64,000 nt of DNA from Flavobacterium cellulosilyticum (lineage in GTDB: Bacteria; Bacteroidota; Bacteroidia; Flavobacteriales; Flavobacteriaceae). Within the stretch, counting starts at the first letter, position 1; each line of letters opens with the position of its first letter. Below the pieces are notes generated by a model. That model made no database searches. It saw nothing but the letters and a program-made list of their open reading frames with translations, and was not told the DNA's origin. The translations under genes were made by a program, and so were the position numbers. Shown in pieces: positions 40,430 to 48,427 of this stretch. The stretch lies in the NCBI RefSeq assembly GCF_004349355.1, contig NZ_SMFK01000006.1, forward strand, positions 62,001 through 126,000. Direction: 5' to 3'.

Positions 40430-40722
40430 AGATGCTCTTGAACTAAACCAATTAAGGTATTAGCATCTAACTCTCCTGATTGCCTCCAAATCATTTGTCC
40501 ATCTTTATAAATCATCAAAGTAGGAAGTCCTTTGATGCGTAAGGCATCAGCCAATTCCTGATTTTTATCTACATCTATTTTAATTACTTTTGCCTTATCT
40601 CCTAGAGCTGCAGCAACATCCCTAATTACAGGATGCATCGAAACTGACGATTCATTCCATTCTGTGTAAAAGTCAATTAACACAGGCACTTGAGTGCTTA
40701 TAAGTTCTCCAAATTTTGACAT
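40426..40722 (-). CDS. Thioredoxin-fold protein lacking the redox cysteines
   Basis: 98-residue cytosolic thioredoxin-like protein. The fold markers are present: PVLIDFYTEW strand, KVIKIDVDKNQELADAL, the cis-proline GLPTLMIYKDG and a C-terminal helix. Where thioredoxin has WCGPCK this protein has WNESSV, so both active-site cysteines are absent and disulfide exchange is not possible. It may act as a binding partner or chaperone-like protein. It ends overlapping the deacetylase gene by 4 bases on the opposite strand. Confidence 0.9.
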   Translation of the reverse strand: MSKFGELISTQVPVLIDFYTEWNESSVSMHPVIRDVAAALGDKAKVIKIDVDKNQELADALRIKGLPTLMIYKDGQMIWRQSGELDANTLIGLVQEHL

Positions 40723-40796
40723 AAAACCAACGAATTTAATTTTTCAAATGTTCTTAAAAGAGCTGTTTATTTTACAAATGTAGCATTTAAAACGAA

Positions 40797-42032
40797 TTAA
40801 GCCACATTCCTACCTTTTTTTAGTTCAATTACAGTTATCTCAGGCATTATTCCTACTCTTCCTGGATACGCGTGAAATCCAAAACCTCTATTCACATAAA
40901 TGTACTTTCCTGCTTTTTCATACAAACCAGCCCATTGATCATATACATATTGTGCCGGACTCCACTTGAAAATTCCAGGAATTTCAATACCAAATTGTAG
41001 GCCATGTGTATGACCAGCAAGTGTTAGATTAAAATCTTTACTGTGCTTATTTATTTCTGCATCCCAGTGACTTGGATCATGACTCATTAATATTTTAAAC
41101 TCTTCTTTTGTTAATCCTTCAGAGGCTTTATGCAAATCCCCCGCTTTTTTAAAATGTACACCCCAATTTTCAACACCTACTAAGGCAATCTTATCATTTC
41201 CTTTTTCAATATAAGTATGCTCATTCAACATTAATTTAAAATCAATTTGACCATACAAATCCTTTATAGCCTTAAAATTATTTTCTTTAGCAGCTTGAGA
41301 TGGCCAAGTAACATATTCACCATAATCATGATTTCCTAATACTGAAAATTTTCCGTATTTGTGATTTTTGATTCGGTTAAAGGTTTCAATCCATGGATGC
41401 ATTTCTTTAGCATCAGTATTTACGATATCCCCTGTAAACAAAATCATATCAGAGTTTTGTTCGTTAACTAAATCAATAGCATAATTGATTTTCTCTGGGT
41501 TGTCAAAACTTCCGCTATGCACATCCGATATTTGAGTTATAGTAAAACCATCAAAAGCATCTGGTAAATCGGGAAAGAATATTTGTTGTTTGATTACTTT
41601 ATAATTGTATTTGCCAATAGTCATTCCGTAAATCAACGAACTAAAAGGTATAGCGGCTAGTGCCAATGCCAATTTACTGACAAAAATTCTTCTTTCAGGC
41701 ATAAAGGAACTATTTTTAACAGGACTTAAAAAATGAGTCACTGATCCTGTAAATAACCTATAAATATCCTCTAAGAGCAGAACTAAAGTTAAAAGTAATT
41801 TTGGCAACAAAGTCATTAATAAAAACCCCAAAGCAATCATAGTCATTTTTGTTTGGCCTACACTTCTATCAAAAGTCAAGAATTGAAAAGCAATAAAAAC
41901 AATTATAGCGGCCGAAATGAATAGGTAAGTGTTCAAAAACATTCTAACGTTAGTAAGGGTTTTGACTACTTGAAAGGAATAAAATTCTACAAGTACAACT
42001 AATACAATAAAAGAGAGTAAGCGAAACATCAT
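40797..42032 (-). CDS. Membrane-anchored metallophosphoesterase (YkuE-like)
   Basis: 411 residues from the tandem ATGs at 42032. A TTG 18 bases upstream is in frame but lies over the -7 element, so it is rejected. The N-terminal 150 residues have four transmembrane helices; the rest is a calcineurin-like phosphoesterase. Dinuclear metal motifs are ITQISDVHSG, LFTGDIVN, VLGNHDYGEY, MSHDPSHW and LAGHTHGLQFG. The substrate is unknown; relatives act on phospholipid or phosphodiester substrates. A TACTTTTG -7 element overlaps a 14-bp perfect inverted repeat directly upstream. Confidence 0.9.
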   Translation of the reverse strand: MMFRLLSFIVLVVLVEFYSFQVVKTLTNVRMFLNTYLFISAAIIVFIAFQFLTFDRSVGQTKMTMIALGFLLMTLLPKLLLTLVLLLEDIYRLFTGSVTHFLSPVKNSSFMPERRIFVSKLALALAAIPFSSLIYGMTIGKYNYKVIKQQIFFPDLPDAFDGFTITQISDVHSGSFDNPEKINYAIDLVNEQNSDMILFTGDIVNTDAKEMHPWIETFNRIKNHKYGKFSVLGNHDYGEYVTWPSQAAKENNFKAIKDLYGQIDFKLMLNEHTYIEKGNDKIALVGVENWGVHFKKAGDLHKASEGLTKEEFKILMSHDPSHWDAEINKHSKDFNLTLAGHTHGLQFGIEIPGIFKWSPAQYVYDQWAGLYEKAGKYIYVNRGFGFHAYPGRVGIMPEITVIELKKGRNVA

Positions 42033-42048
42033 TCTGAGATTTTTTAAC

Positions 42049-42080
42049 AAAAGTAATTAACTCGTTAGTTAATTACTTTT
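42049..42080. promoter_or_regulatory. 14-bp perfect inverted repeat over the metallophosphoesterase promoter
   Basis: AAAAGTAATTAACT / AGTTAATTACTTTT with a CGTT spacer. The minus-strand -7 element TACTTTTG (42055-42048) lies inside the left arm, 16 bases before the start codon. It could be an operator, or a terminator for read-through from the small gene upstream. Confidence 0.6.
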
Positions 42081-42124
42081 TATTAATTCAAATTTAACTA
42101 AAAACAAAACAAATAAATTACGAC

Positions 42125-42156
42125 AAAAAAGGCTGACAAATCGCTTTATCAACCTT
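42125..42156 (-). terminator. Terminator of the 61-residue small-protein gene
   Basis: On the minus strand AAAGGTTGATAAA pairs (with G-U) with TTTGTCAGCCTTT around a short loop, followed by a T run. It resembles the terminator of the neighbouring paralogue. Confidence 0.7.
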
Positions 42157-42237
42157 TTCATTAAAAAAAACATTCTTTAGGATCAATTTTTATTAAATGT
42201 TGTCCAATTAAAATCAATCCGTTCAATAAAGAATAGA

Positions 42238-42423
42238 TTATTTTTTAGACTTTGTTGCCTCTACTTTAATTGGAGTTGTTTTTGCTAAAGAAACTTTAGT
42301 TTCTTTTTTAGCAACAGCTTGTTTTGCTTCTTTTACAGGAGTTGTTTTTGCTTGGGCAGTTTGAGCATTAACCATTGCAGTTGTACCTAAAAGAACTGCC
42401 ACTAACATCATTACTTTTTTCAT
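42238..42423 (-). CDS. Small secreted Lys/Ala-rich protein (copy 1)
   Basis: 61 residues from the ATG at 42423; a frame-open extension of 15 residues upstream has no coding look. A signal peptide MKKVMMLVAVLLGTTAMVNAQ is followed by 40 residues of Lys, Ala, Thr, Val and Pro with TTPVKEAKQAVAKKETKV. It has no Cys. It is paralogous to the 59-residue gene next to it (about the first 30 residues align well). The type (signal peptide plus short basic tail) recalls the acid-shock protein Asr of enterobacteria, but homology cannot be claimed. Confidence 0.75.
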   Translation of the reverse strand: MKKVMMLVAVLLGTTAMVNAQTAQAKTTPVKEAKQAVAKKETKVSLAKTTPIKVEATKSKK

Positions 42424-42465
42424 AATTTTAAATTTAATAATTAATAATTTGATTATTTTATGGGT

Positions 42466-42501
42466 CAAATGTATATTCGTAAGATGAAGATTAAATGAAG
42501 A
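42466..42501 (-). promoter_or_regulatory. Promoter of small-protein copy 1 with two 11-bp-phased repeats
   Basis: The -7 element TACATTTG (42473-42466) has no -33 TTTG. Instead, 10 bases upstream begin two direct repeats, TCTTCAT (ATGAAGA on the plus strand at 42484-42490 and 42495-42501), spaced 11 bp. Confidence 0.65.
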
Positions 42502-42624
42502 TTTGGCGATGTGAAAAAATTTAACTTTTAATTATACTTATCTTTAATTAGAAATAGTACCATAAATAGTTTATTAATATTGTACCAGATAGTCATAAAA
42601 TAATTTACTTCTAAACATAAAAAA

Positions 42625-42656
42625 AAGCTGATAAATTACTTTACCAGCTTTGTAAT
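42625..42656 (-). terminator. Terminator of the 59-residue small-protein gene
   Basis: On the minus strand AAAGCTGGTAAA pairs with TTTATCAGCTTT around GTAA, followed by a T run. Similar to the terminator of copy 1, indicating a duplication that included the terminator. Confidence 0.85.
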
Positions 42657-42719
42657 AACCAATCGTTTTTTTTCTAATTTTAATGACTTGCATTAATAAT
42701 TTAGAAAAACAAGAATCCG

Positions 42720-42899
42720 TTATTTTTTTTCAGTTGCAGCTTCCATTTTTGCTGCTTTCTCTGCTTTGTGTTTTGCGTGTTTTGCATGTTTAGTAGCTTT
42801 CACTTCTTTTGTTGGAGTTGTTTTGGCTGGCGCTGTTTGAGCATTAACCATTACACTTGTACCTAAAATAACTGCGATTAACAACAATACTTTTTTCAT
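42720..42899 (-). CDS. Small secreted Lys/Ala/His-rich protein (copy 2)
   Basis: 59 residues: signal peptide MKKVLLLIAVILGTSVMVNA, then QTAPAKTTPTKEV and a basic tail with repeated KHAKHAKHK followed by AEKAAKMEAATEKK. It is shorter than 60 residues and easily missed. The signal peptide, the AKTTP segment, the promoter and the terminator all match copy 1, so the two genes are a tandem duplication that diverged mainly in the tail, which became His-rich here. Function unknown; a highly basic periplasmic peptide could bind acidic envelope polymers or buffer protons, but this is inference. Confidence 0.8.
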   Translation of the reverse strand: MKKVLLLIAVILGTSVMVNAQTAPAKTTPTKEVKATKHAKHAKHKAEKAAKMEAATEKK

Positions 42900-42939
42900 G
42901 ATTTCTAAATTTAAAATTAATAATTTGTTATTTATAGAT

Positions 42940-42975
42940 CAAAAGTATAATGGTAAAATGAAGATAAAATGAAGA
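42940..42975 (-). promoter_or_regulatory. Promoter of small-protein copy 2 with two 11-bp-phased repeats
   Basis: -7 element TACTTTTG (42947-42940) with no -33 TTTG. Ten bases upstream begin TCTTCAT repeats (ATGAAGA on the plus strand at 42958-42964 and 42969-42975), spaced 11 bp, in exactly the same geometry as copy 1. Confidence 0.65.
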
Positions 42976-43091
42976 TTGTTTCAATCCATAAAAGTTTAAC
43001 TTTTTATTGTGTTTTTGATTTTTAAAACAAAATAAAAATGAAAAGACTTTTTAAAACCCAATTGCTTATTTTTACAAACTAATATTTTTAT

Positions 43092-45932
43092 ATGTCAGCT
43101 CAAAAACGCCTTTTCCTTCTCGATGCTTATGCTCTAATCTTTCGTGGTTATTATGCTTTTATAAAAAATCCAAGAATAAATTCCAAGGGAATGGATACTT
43201 CTGCCATAATGGGATTTATGAACTCATTGATGGATGTTATCAAGCGCGAAAAACCAGATCATTTAGCTGTAGCATTTGACAACGGAGGAAGCAAACTAAG
43301 AAACGAAATATTTCCTGAATACAAAGCCCACCGTGATGCCACGCCCGAAGCCATAAAAATTGCACTTCCCTATATTCAAGAATTATTAAAGGCGATGCAC
43401 ATCCCTATTATTGAAGTCAAAGGATATGAAGCCGATGATTTAATTGGAACGATTGCCAAACAAGCCGAAAAACAGAATTATAAAGTTTTTATGGTCACTC
43501 CTGACAAGGATTTTGCCCAACTAGTTTCTGAGAATATCTTTATGTATAAACCTGCTCGAATGGGCAATGGAATCGAAATATGGGGAATTCCAGAAGTATT
43601 GGCAAAATTCGAAATCGAAAGACCAGATCAAGTTATCGATTTTCTTGGAATGATGGGTGACGCAGCCGATAATATTCCTGGACTTCCTGGCGTTGGAGAA
43701 GTTACCGCCAAGAAATTTTTGAAGGAATACGGTACTATGGAAAATCTTTTGGCCAACACAGACAAGCTAAAAGGTAAAATGAAAGAAAACATTGAAGCCA
43801 ATAAAGAGAAAGGAATTTTATCCAAGACTTTAGCCACCATTATTTTAGACTGTCCCGTTGTTTTTGATGAAACCGATTATGAATTATCGACACCGGATAT
43901 CGAAAAAACAGACGCGCTTTTCAATGAATTGGAATTTAGAAGAATGGCGGAACAATTTGATACTATATTCAAAAAAGGAGGGACAACTACAACAAATACT
44001 TCTGAAGATGAAGCTAAATTATACAAAAAAACACAACCCAAAAACGAAGAGCAATTCGATCTTTTTGGAAGTGCTATTTCCGAAGATAACACAGAAGAAA
44101 CACATCATCAATTTTACGCAACTATAGACAATACGGCGCATTCTTATCAAATAATTCAAGGAGATTTGGGTGTTAAATTGCTATTGCAAAATCTACAAAA
44201 TCAAACATCAGTTTGTTTTGACACAGAAACTATTAGTTTAGATGCACTACATGCTGAACTAGTTGGCATTTCATTTTCTTTCGAAAAAGGAAAAGGATTC
44301 TATGTTCCGTTTCCAGAAAATCAGCAAGAAGCTCAAGTTTTAATTGATAAATTCATTCCTTTCTTCGAAAATGACAACATCGAAAAGATTGGACAGAATT
44401 TAAAATACGATTTGAAAATTCTAAATAATTACAATATAAAGGTAAAAGGAAAACTATTTGACACCATGATTGCTCATTATCTCATTAATCCGGATATGCG
44501 CCATAATATGGATATTCTTTCTGAAACTTATTTGAAATACTCCCCAAAACCCATCGAAGATTTGATTGGCAAAAAAGGCAAAAATCAAAAATCGATGCGT
44601 GATGTCGCATTAGAGGAAATTAAGGAATACGCTGCTGAAGATGCTGATATCACTTTGCAACTCCAAGAACATTTTACATTGGAATTAGACAAAACCGAAA
44701 CAAAAAAATTATTTGAAGAAATCGAAATTCCACTGATTCCTGTTTTGGCAGCCATGGAAACCGAAGGAATTAATTTAGATGTACCTTTTCTTAATTCTAT
44801 GTCAAAAGAAATGGCTGTTGAGAGTAATGCATTAGAACAAAAAATCTATGAAACTGCTGGAGAGAAATTCAATTTGGCTTCACCAAAACAACTAGGTGAT
44901 ATTTTATTCGACAAATTAAAAATCGGTGGTCCCAAACAAAAGAAAACAAAAACAGGCCAATATGCCACAGGCGAAGAAATATTAAGTTATTTAGAAAAAG
45001 ACAATCCCATTGTAAAAGACATTCTGGAATGGCGACAAATGGTGAAATTGCAAAGTACTTATATAGATGCTTTGCCTAACCAAGTCGATGCAAAAACTGG
45101 GCGTGTTCATACTGATTATATGCAAACGGTAGCTGCAACAGGTCGATTGAGTTCCAATAACCCCAATTTACAAAACATTCCGATTCGTACCGAACGTGGA
45201 CGTTTAATTCGAAAAGCATTTATCGCACGTGATGAAAACCACACCTTGGTTTCTGCGGATTATTCTCAAATAGAATTGCGTATCATCGCCGCTTTGAGTG
45301 GTGAAGAAAATATGATTGCGGCTTTTAAAAATCACGAAGACATTCATAGATCTACTGCTTCAAAAGTATTTAATGTACCTCTTGAAGAAGTTACTAGAGA
45401 ACAACGTAGCAATGCCAAAACCGTGAATTTTGGAATTATTTATGGAGTGTCTGCTTTTGGTCTTTCCAATCAAACTGACTTGTCTCGAAAGGAAGCTGCA
45501 GAATTAATTGAAGCCTATTATACTTCTTATCCAAAACTAAAATCGTATATGTCTGATCAAGTGGATTTTGCGAGAGAAAAGGGATATGTCCAAACGGTTT
45601 TGGGGAGAAGACGCTATTTAAAAGATATTAATTCGGCCAATGCTATGGTACGAAGTGGCGCTGAGCGAAATGCTGTAAACGCACCAATTCAAGGAAGTGC
45701 AGCGGATATTATCAAAATTGCGATGATTAATATTCACAAAAAATTAGTTTCTGAAAACTGGAAATCGAAAATGTTGTTGCAAGTACATGATGAGTTGGTT
45801 TTTGATGTTCACAACTCGGAACTGGAAAAAATTCAACCCATGATTAAACACGAAATGGAGAATGCGTTTATAATGGATATTCCTTTGGATGTTGAAATTG
45901 GAATGGGGAAAAACTGGCTAGAAGCACATTAG
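43092..45932 (+). CDS. polA: DNA polymerase I
   Basis: 946 residues, full three-domain enzyme. The 5' nuclease domain (1-300) shows LLDAYALIFRGYYA, YEADDLIGTIA, TPDKDFAQLV and GLPGVGEVTAKKFL. The 3'-5' proofreading domain (about 345-530) keeps its acidic residues in CFDTETISLDAL, GQNLKYDLKIL and YAAEDADITLQ, so proofreading is probably active. The polymerase domain has motif A DYSQIELRIIAAL, motif B RSNAKTVNFGIIYGVSAFGL and motif C QVHDELVFDV. It repairs gaps and removes Okazaki primers. It stands alone on the plus strand. Confidence 0.97.
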   Translation: MSAQKRLFLLDAYALIFRGYYAFIKNPRINSKGMDTSAIMGFMNSLMDVIKREKPDHLAVAFDNGGSKLRNEIFPEYKAHRDATPEAIKIALPYIQELLKAMHIPIIEVKGYEADDLIGTIAKQAEKQNYKVFMVTPDKDFAQLVSENIFMYKPARMGNGIEIWGIPEVLAKFEIERPDQVIDFLGMMGDAADNIPGLPGVGEVTAKKFLKEYGTMENLLANTDKLKGKMKENIEANKEKGILSKTLATIILDCPVVFDETDYELSTPDIEKTDALFNELEFRRMAEQFDTIFKKGGTTTTNTSEDEAKLYKKTQPKNEEQFDLFGSAISEDNTEETHHQFYATIDNTAHSYQIIQGDLGVKLLLQNLQNQTSVCFDTETISLDALHAELVGISFSFEKGKGFYVPFPENQQEAQVLIDKFIPFFENDNIEKIGQNLKYDLKILNNYNIKVKGKLFDTMIAHYLINPDMRHNMDILSETYLKYSPKPIEDLIGKKGKNQKSMRDVALEEIKEYAAEDADITLQLQEHFTLELDKTETKKLFEEIEIPLIPVLAAMETEGINLDVPFLNSMSKEMAVESNALEQKIYETAGEKFNLASPKQLGDILFDKLKIGGPKQKKTKTGQYATGEEILSYLEKDNPIVKDILEWRQMVKLQSTYIDALPNQVDAKTGRVHTDYMQTVAATGRLSSNNPNLQNIPIRTERGRLIRKAFIARDENHTLVSADYSQIELRIIAALSGEENMIAAFKNHEDIHRSTASKVFNVPLEEVTREQRSNAKTVNFGIIYGVSAFGLSNQTDLSRKEAAELIEAYYTSYPKLKSYMSDQVDFAREKGYVQTVLGRRRYLKDINSANAMVRSGAERNAVNAPIQGSAADIIKIAMINIHKKLVSENWKSKMLLQVHDELVFDVHNSELEKIQPMIKHEMENAFIMDIPLDVEIGMGKNWLEAH

Positions 45933-46030
45933 GAATAGTGGTCAGTGGTTAGTTTATAGTATTCAGTGTATGACACTAAAAAAGTAACCAATAAATAACA
46001 GAACCATAATTAAAAGGAGTAAATTCAAGA

Positions 46031-46426
46031 ATGACTGACGATTTTAAACCATCAATAAAATCAAGAACAACAGAAGAATTATTGGCAATTGCAGGCGCTC
46101 CAAAAAAATGGAATGAAAGAGCATTAAAACTAGCTTTAAACGAACTGTACAACAGAAAAGTTGATACTAAATTAATCGATCATGCTAAATATGTAGAAAA
46201 AAGACAACTAGAATTCGAAGCTTTACAAAAAGCAACTAAAAGTTACCAAATTTCAGATTTTATTTTTAATCTAAAAGGAACACTATTTGAACTTATATTT
46301 ACTTGGGAATTAAAAAAAGACGGATACTTACTTAAAGCACAACAACAAAAAACGTTCAGAATTAGTTTAATTGTAGTTATACTTTTAGTATATCTGTTAA
46401 AAGAACTTCTTCCTTCAACTACTTAG
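46031..46426 (+). CDS. Uncharacterised small protein with one C-terminal transmembrane helix
   Basis: 131 residues. An AGGAG-like ribosome site lies 11 bases before ATG, unusual for this phylum where such sites are weak. The protein is helical and charged over residues 1-100 (TTEELLAIAGAPKKWNERALKLALNELYNR) with a membrane helix at about 107-125 (FRISLIVVILLVYLLKELL), so tail-anchored topology is likely. I do not recognise the family. It overlaps the convergent LacI gene by 8 bases at its end and follows polA by 98 bases. Confidence 0.7.
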   Translation: MTDDFKPSIKSRTTEELLAIAGAPKKWNERALKLALNELYNRKVDTKLIDHAKYVEKRQLEFEALQKATKSYQISDFIFNLKGTLFELIFTWELKKDGYLLKAQQQKTFRISLIVVILLVYLLKELLPSTT

Positions 46427-47438
46427 TCGATTCACGAAGTCTCAATTCTGTTTTGATAACCGTGGTTTTATACGGAAGTTTTTCGTCTTTACTTTCTAGT
46501 CTGTCAATAAGTAATTTTGCAGCAGCTTCGCCAATTTCTGGTCCATGTTGACTCACTGTAGTTAAACTCGGAGATAATCGTCTTGATGCAAGAATTCCAT
46601 CGGCAAAACCTATTATAGAAAGTTTTTCAGGAATTTCATACCCTTTTTTGAGACTGATACGCAATGCAATTACAGAGTCATCTTCGTCTAAAGCAAAAAT
46701 TCCATCAATAGTATTATTACTAAACAAAATCTCAGCTCTTTCTTTTAATTCCTCCTCTGAATTGGTTCTTAAAATCAAATTGTCATCAATAGCAATATTG
46801 TTTTTCTCCAATGCTTTAAGATAACCATCTGTCCTTAATTTTCCGACACTTAAATTATCAACCGAAGAAAACAAAGCTATTTTTTTGCATCCAGCATCAA
46901 TTAAATGTTGTGTTGCATAAAGGGCTGAGTCAAAATCATCAACAATCACTTTATCACAATCAATTTCCTCGGCAATTCTATCAAACATTACTATTGGGGT
47001 ACCTTCATTTATAATTTCTTTGAAATGATTGTACTCATTTAATTTTTGCGCTTCTTCAGAAACGGATAAAATAAACCCATCGATTGTTCCATTACTTAAC
47101 ATTTCTAAAGTGTTAACTTCTTTTTTTAATGATTCATTCGAAATACAAATAATCACATTGTAACCATTCTCTTCTGCATATTTTTCTATTCCACTAAACA
47201 CTTTCGCAAAAAAAGAATTAAGGATATTAGGAATAATTACACCAATAGTTTTGGTAGATCTGTTTTTAAGATTCAACCCAATTACATTTGGTTTGTAATT
47301 TTTCAGCTTCGCGTATTCCTTTATTCTAACTTTTGTTAGCTCACTTATTTCAGGACTATCATTAAGTGCTTTAGAAACTGTAGAAACTGAAACATTCAAT
47401 TCTTTAGCGATTTGTTTTAAAGTAGCTTTAGCTTTCAT
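46419..47438 (-). CDS. LacI/GalR-family transcriptional regulator
   Basis: 339-residue repressor/activator. The N-terminal HTH is canonical (ATLKQIAKELNVSVSTVSKALNDSPEIS, with hinge NRSTKTIGVIIPN), and the rest is a periplasmic-binding-protein-like sensor with FDRIAEEIDCDKVIVDDFDSA and DGIFALDEDDSVIALRI. Ligand unknown. Its own start is close to AACACGTTAA (47444-47453), which has the ACGTT core of LacI-type operators and could serve autoregulation. It faces away from the exported ferritin-like pair and is related to the second LacI gene in the window. Confidence 0.92.
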   Translation of the reverse strand: MKAKATLKQIAKELNVSVSTVSKALNDSPEISELTKVRIKEYAKLKNYKPNVIGLNLKNRSTKTIGVIIPNILNSFFAKVFSGIEKYAEENGYNVIICISNESLKKEVNTLEMLSNGTIDGFILSVSEEAQKLNEYNHFKEIINEGTPIVMFDRIAEEIDCDKVIVDDFDSALYATQHLIDAGCKKIALFSSVDNLSVGKLRTDGYLKALEKNNIAIDDNLILRTNSEEELKERAEILFSNNTIDGIFALDEDDSVIALRISLKKGYEIPEKLSIIGFADGILASRRLSPSLTTVSQHGPEIGEAAAKLLIDRLESKDEKLPYKTTVIKTELRLRESTK

Positions 47439-47664
47439 AATTCAACACGTTAAGGGGAAATATTCAAATAGCAATTATACAAACTATTCATATAATTATA
47501 TAATAATACAAATTAAATATTTAGTTAATTTTACAATATAATCAACTAAAATACAGCGTACTAAGTTTTAGTTTACTTCAAAAACTATTTGATTAAGCGC
47601 AAATATACATATTAAATCATTAAACAGTAAGAATACAAGTATTAACCTTTTAAATATTTAGATT

Positions 47665-48408
47665 ATGAAAAATGTACTTTCGATTCAAGAAGTTAAACCC
47701 TCTTTCACAAACAGAAGGAGCTTCCTGAAAATTAGTGGACTCACACTTGTGGGCACAAGTTTATTGTTAGCGGGCTGTAATGATGACGATCAAAAGAATG
47801 ATCCAGTGAATCAGTTACCCGGAGTAAGAAATGGAGTTTTTGATTTAGGTAGCGGAGATTTTGGTGTCTTAACTTATGCTTATGCTCTAGAACAGTTAGA
47901 AGCTGATTTTTACACGAAGGTTGTAAATGCTTCTGGGTTCACGACGAATTTCACCGCGCAAGATCAAGCAGTCCTAACGGATCTTTATCGTCATGAAGTC
48001 ATTCATAGAGAATTTTTCAAGACTGCTTTAACAGGTGCTTTACCAAACCCAACTACTCAACTACTACCAAGCTTATCTTTTGACTATGGAACCTTAAATT
48101 TCAGCAACCGCACTCAAGTACTAGCCACGGCAAAAGCTCTGGAAGATACAGGTGTAGCTGCTTACAACGGTGCCGGAAAATTAATTAAAAGCCCTGATTA
48201 CCTATTGTTAGCAGGAAAAATAGTTTCTGTTGAAGCGAGACACGCATCGGCGATTAGAAGTTTAATTAATCCAAATTCAAAAGATTTTGCCGGGGATGAT
48301 GTTATAAATGTAACTACAGGACTAGACGTAGCAAGTAATCCATCACAAGTAATTCCCATAGCTGGCGGATTTATCACAACAAAATTTACTGCACAGTATT
48401 TACCTTAA
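47665..48408 (+). CDS. Exported ferritin-like domain protein, Tat lipoprotein
   Basis: 247 residues with a twin-arginine motif (TNRRSFLKISG) and lipobox LLLAGC, so it is probably exported folded by Tat and lipidated. The rest is a ferritin-like four-helix bundle of the PF13668 type: YALEQLEADFYTKVV (Glu ligands), DLYRHEVIHREFFKTAL (ExxH), ALEDTGVAAYNG and IVSVEARHASAIRSL (ExxRH). These carboxylate/His positions suit a di-metal site, but the metal and reaction are not established for the family. It is followed 19 bases later by a second gene of the same family. Confidence 0.88.
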   Translation: MKNVLSIQEVKPSFTNRRSFLKISGLTLVGTSLLLAGCNDDDQKNDPVNQLPGVRNGVFDLGSGDFGVLTYAYALEQLEADFYTKVVNASGFTTNFTAQDQAVLTDLYRHEVIHREFFKTALTGALPNPTTQLLPSLSFDYGTLNFSNRTQVLATAKALEDTGVAAYNGAGKLIKSPDYLLLAGKIVSVEARHASAIRSLINPNSKDFAGDDVINVTTGLDVASNPSQVIPIAGGFITTKFTAQYLP

Positions 48409-48427
48409 ACTTTTAAATTTAGAAATT

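Noticed and set aside
45933..46030. GTGGTCAGTGGTTAG-like repeats after polA
   Set aside because: A short simple repeat of a kind common between genes in this group; too short and degenerate to call an element.
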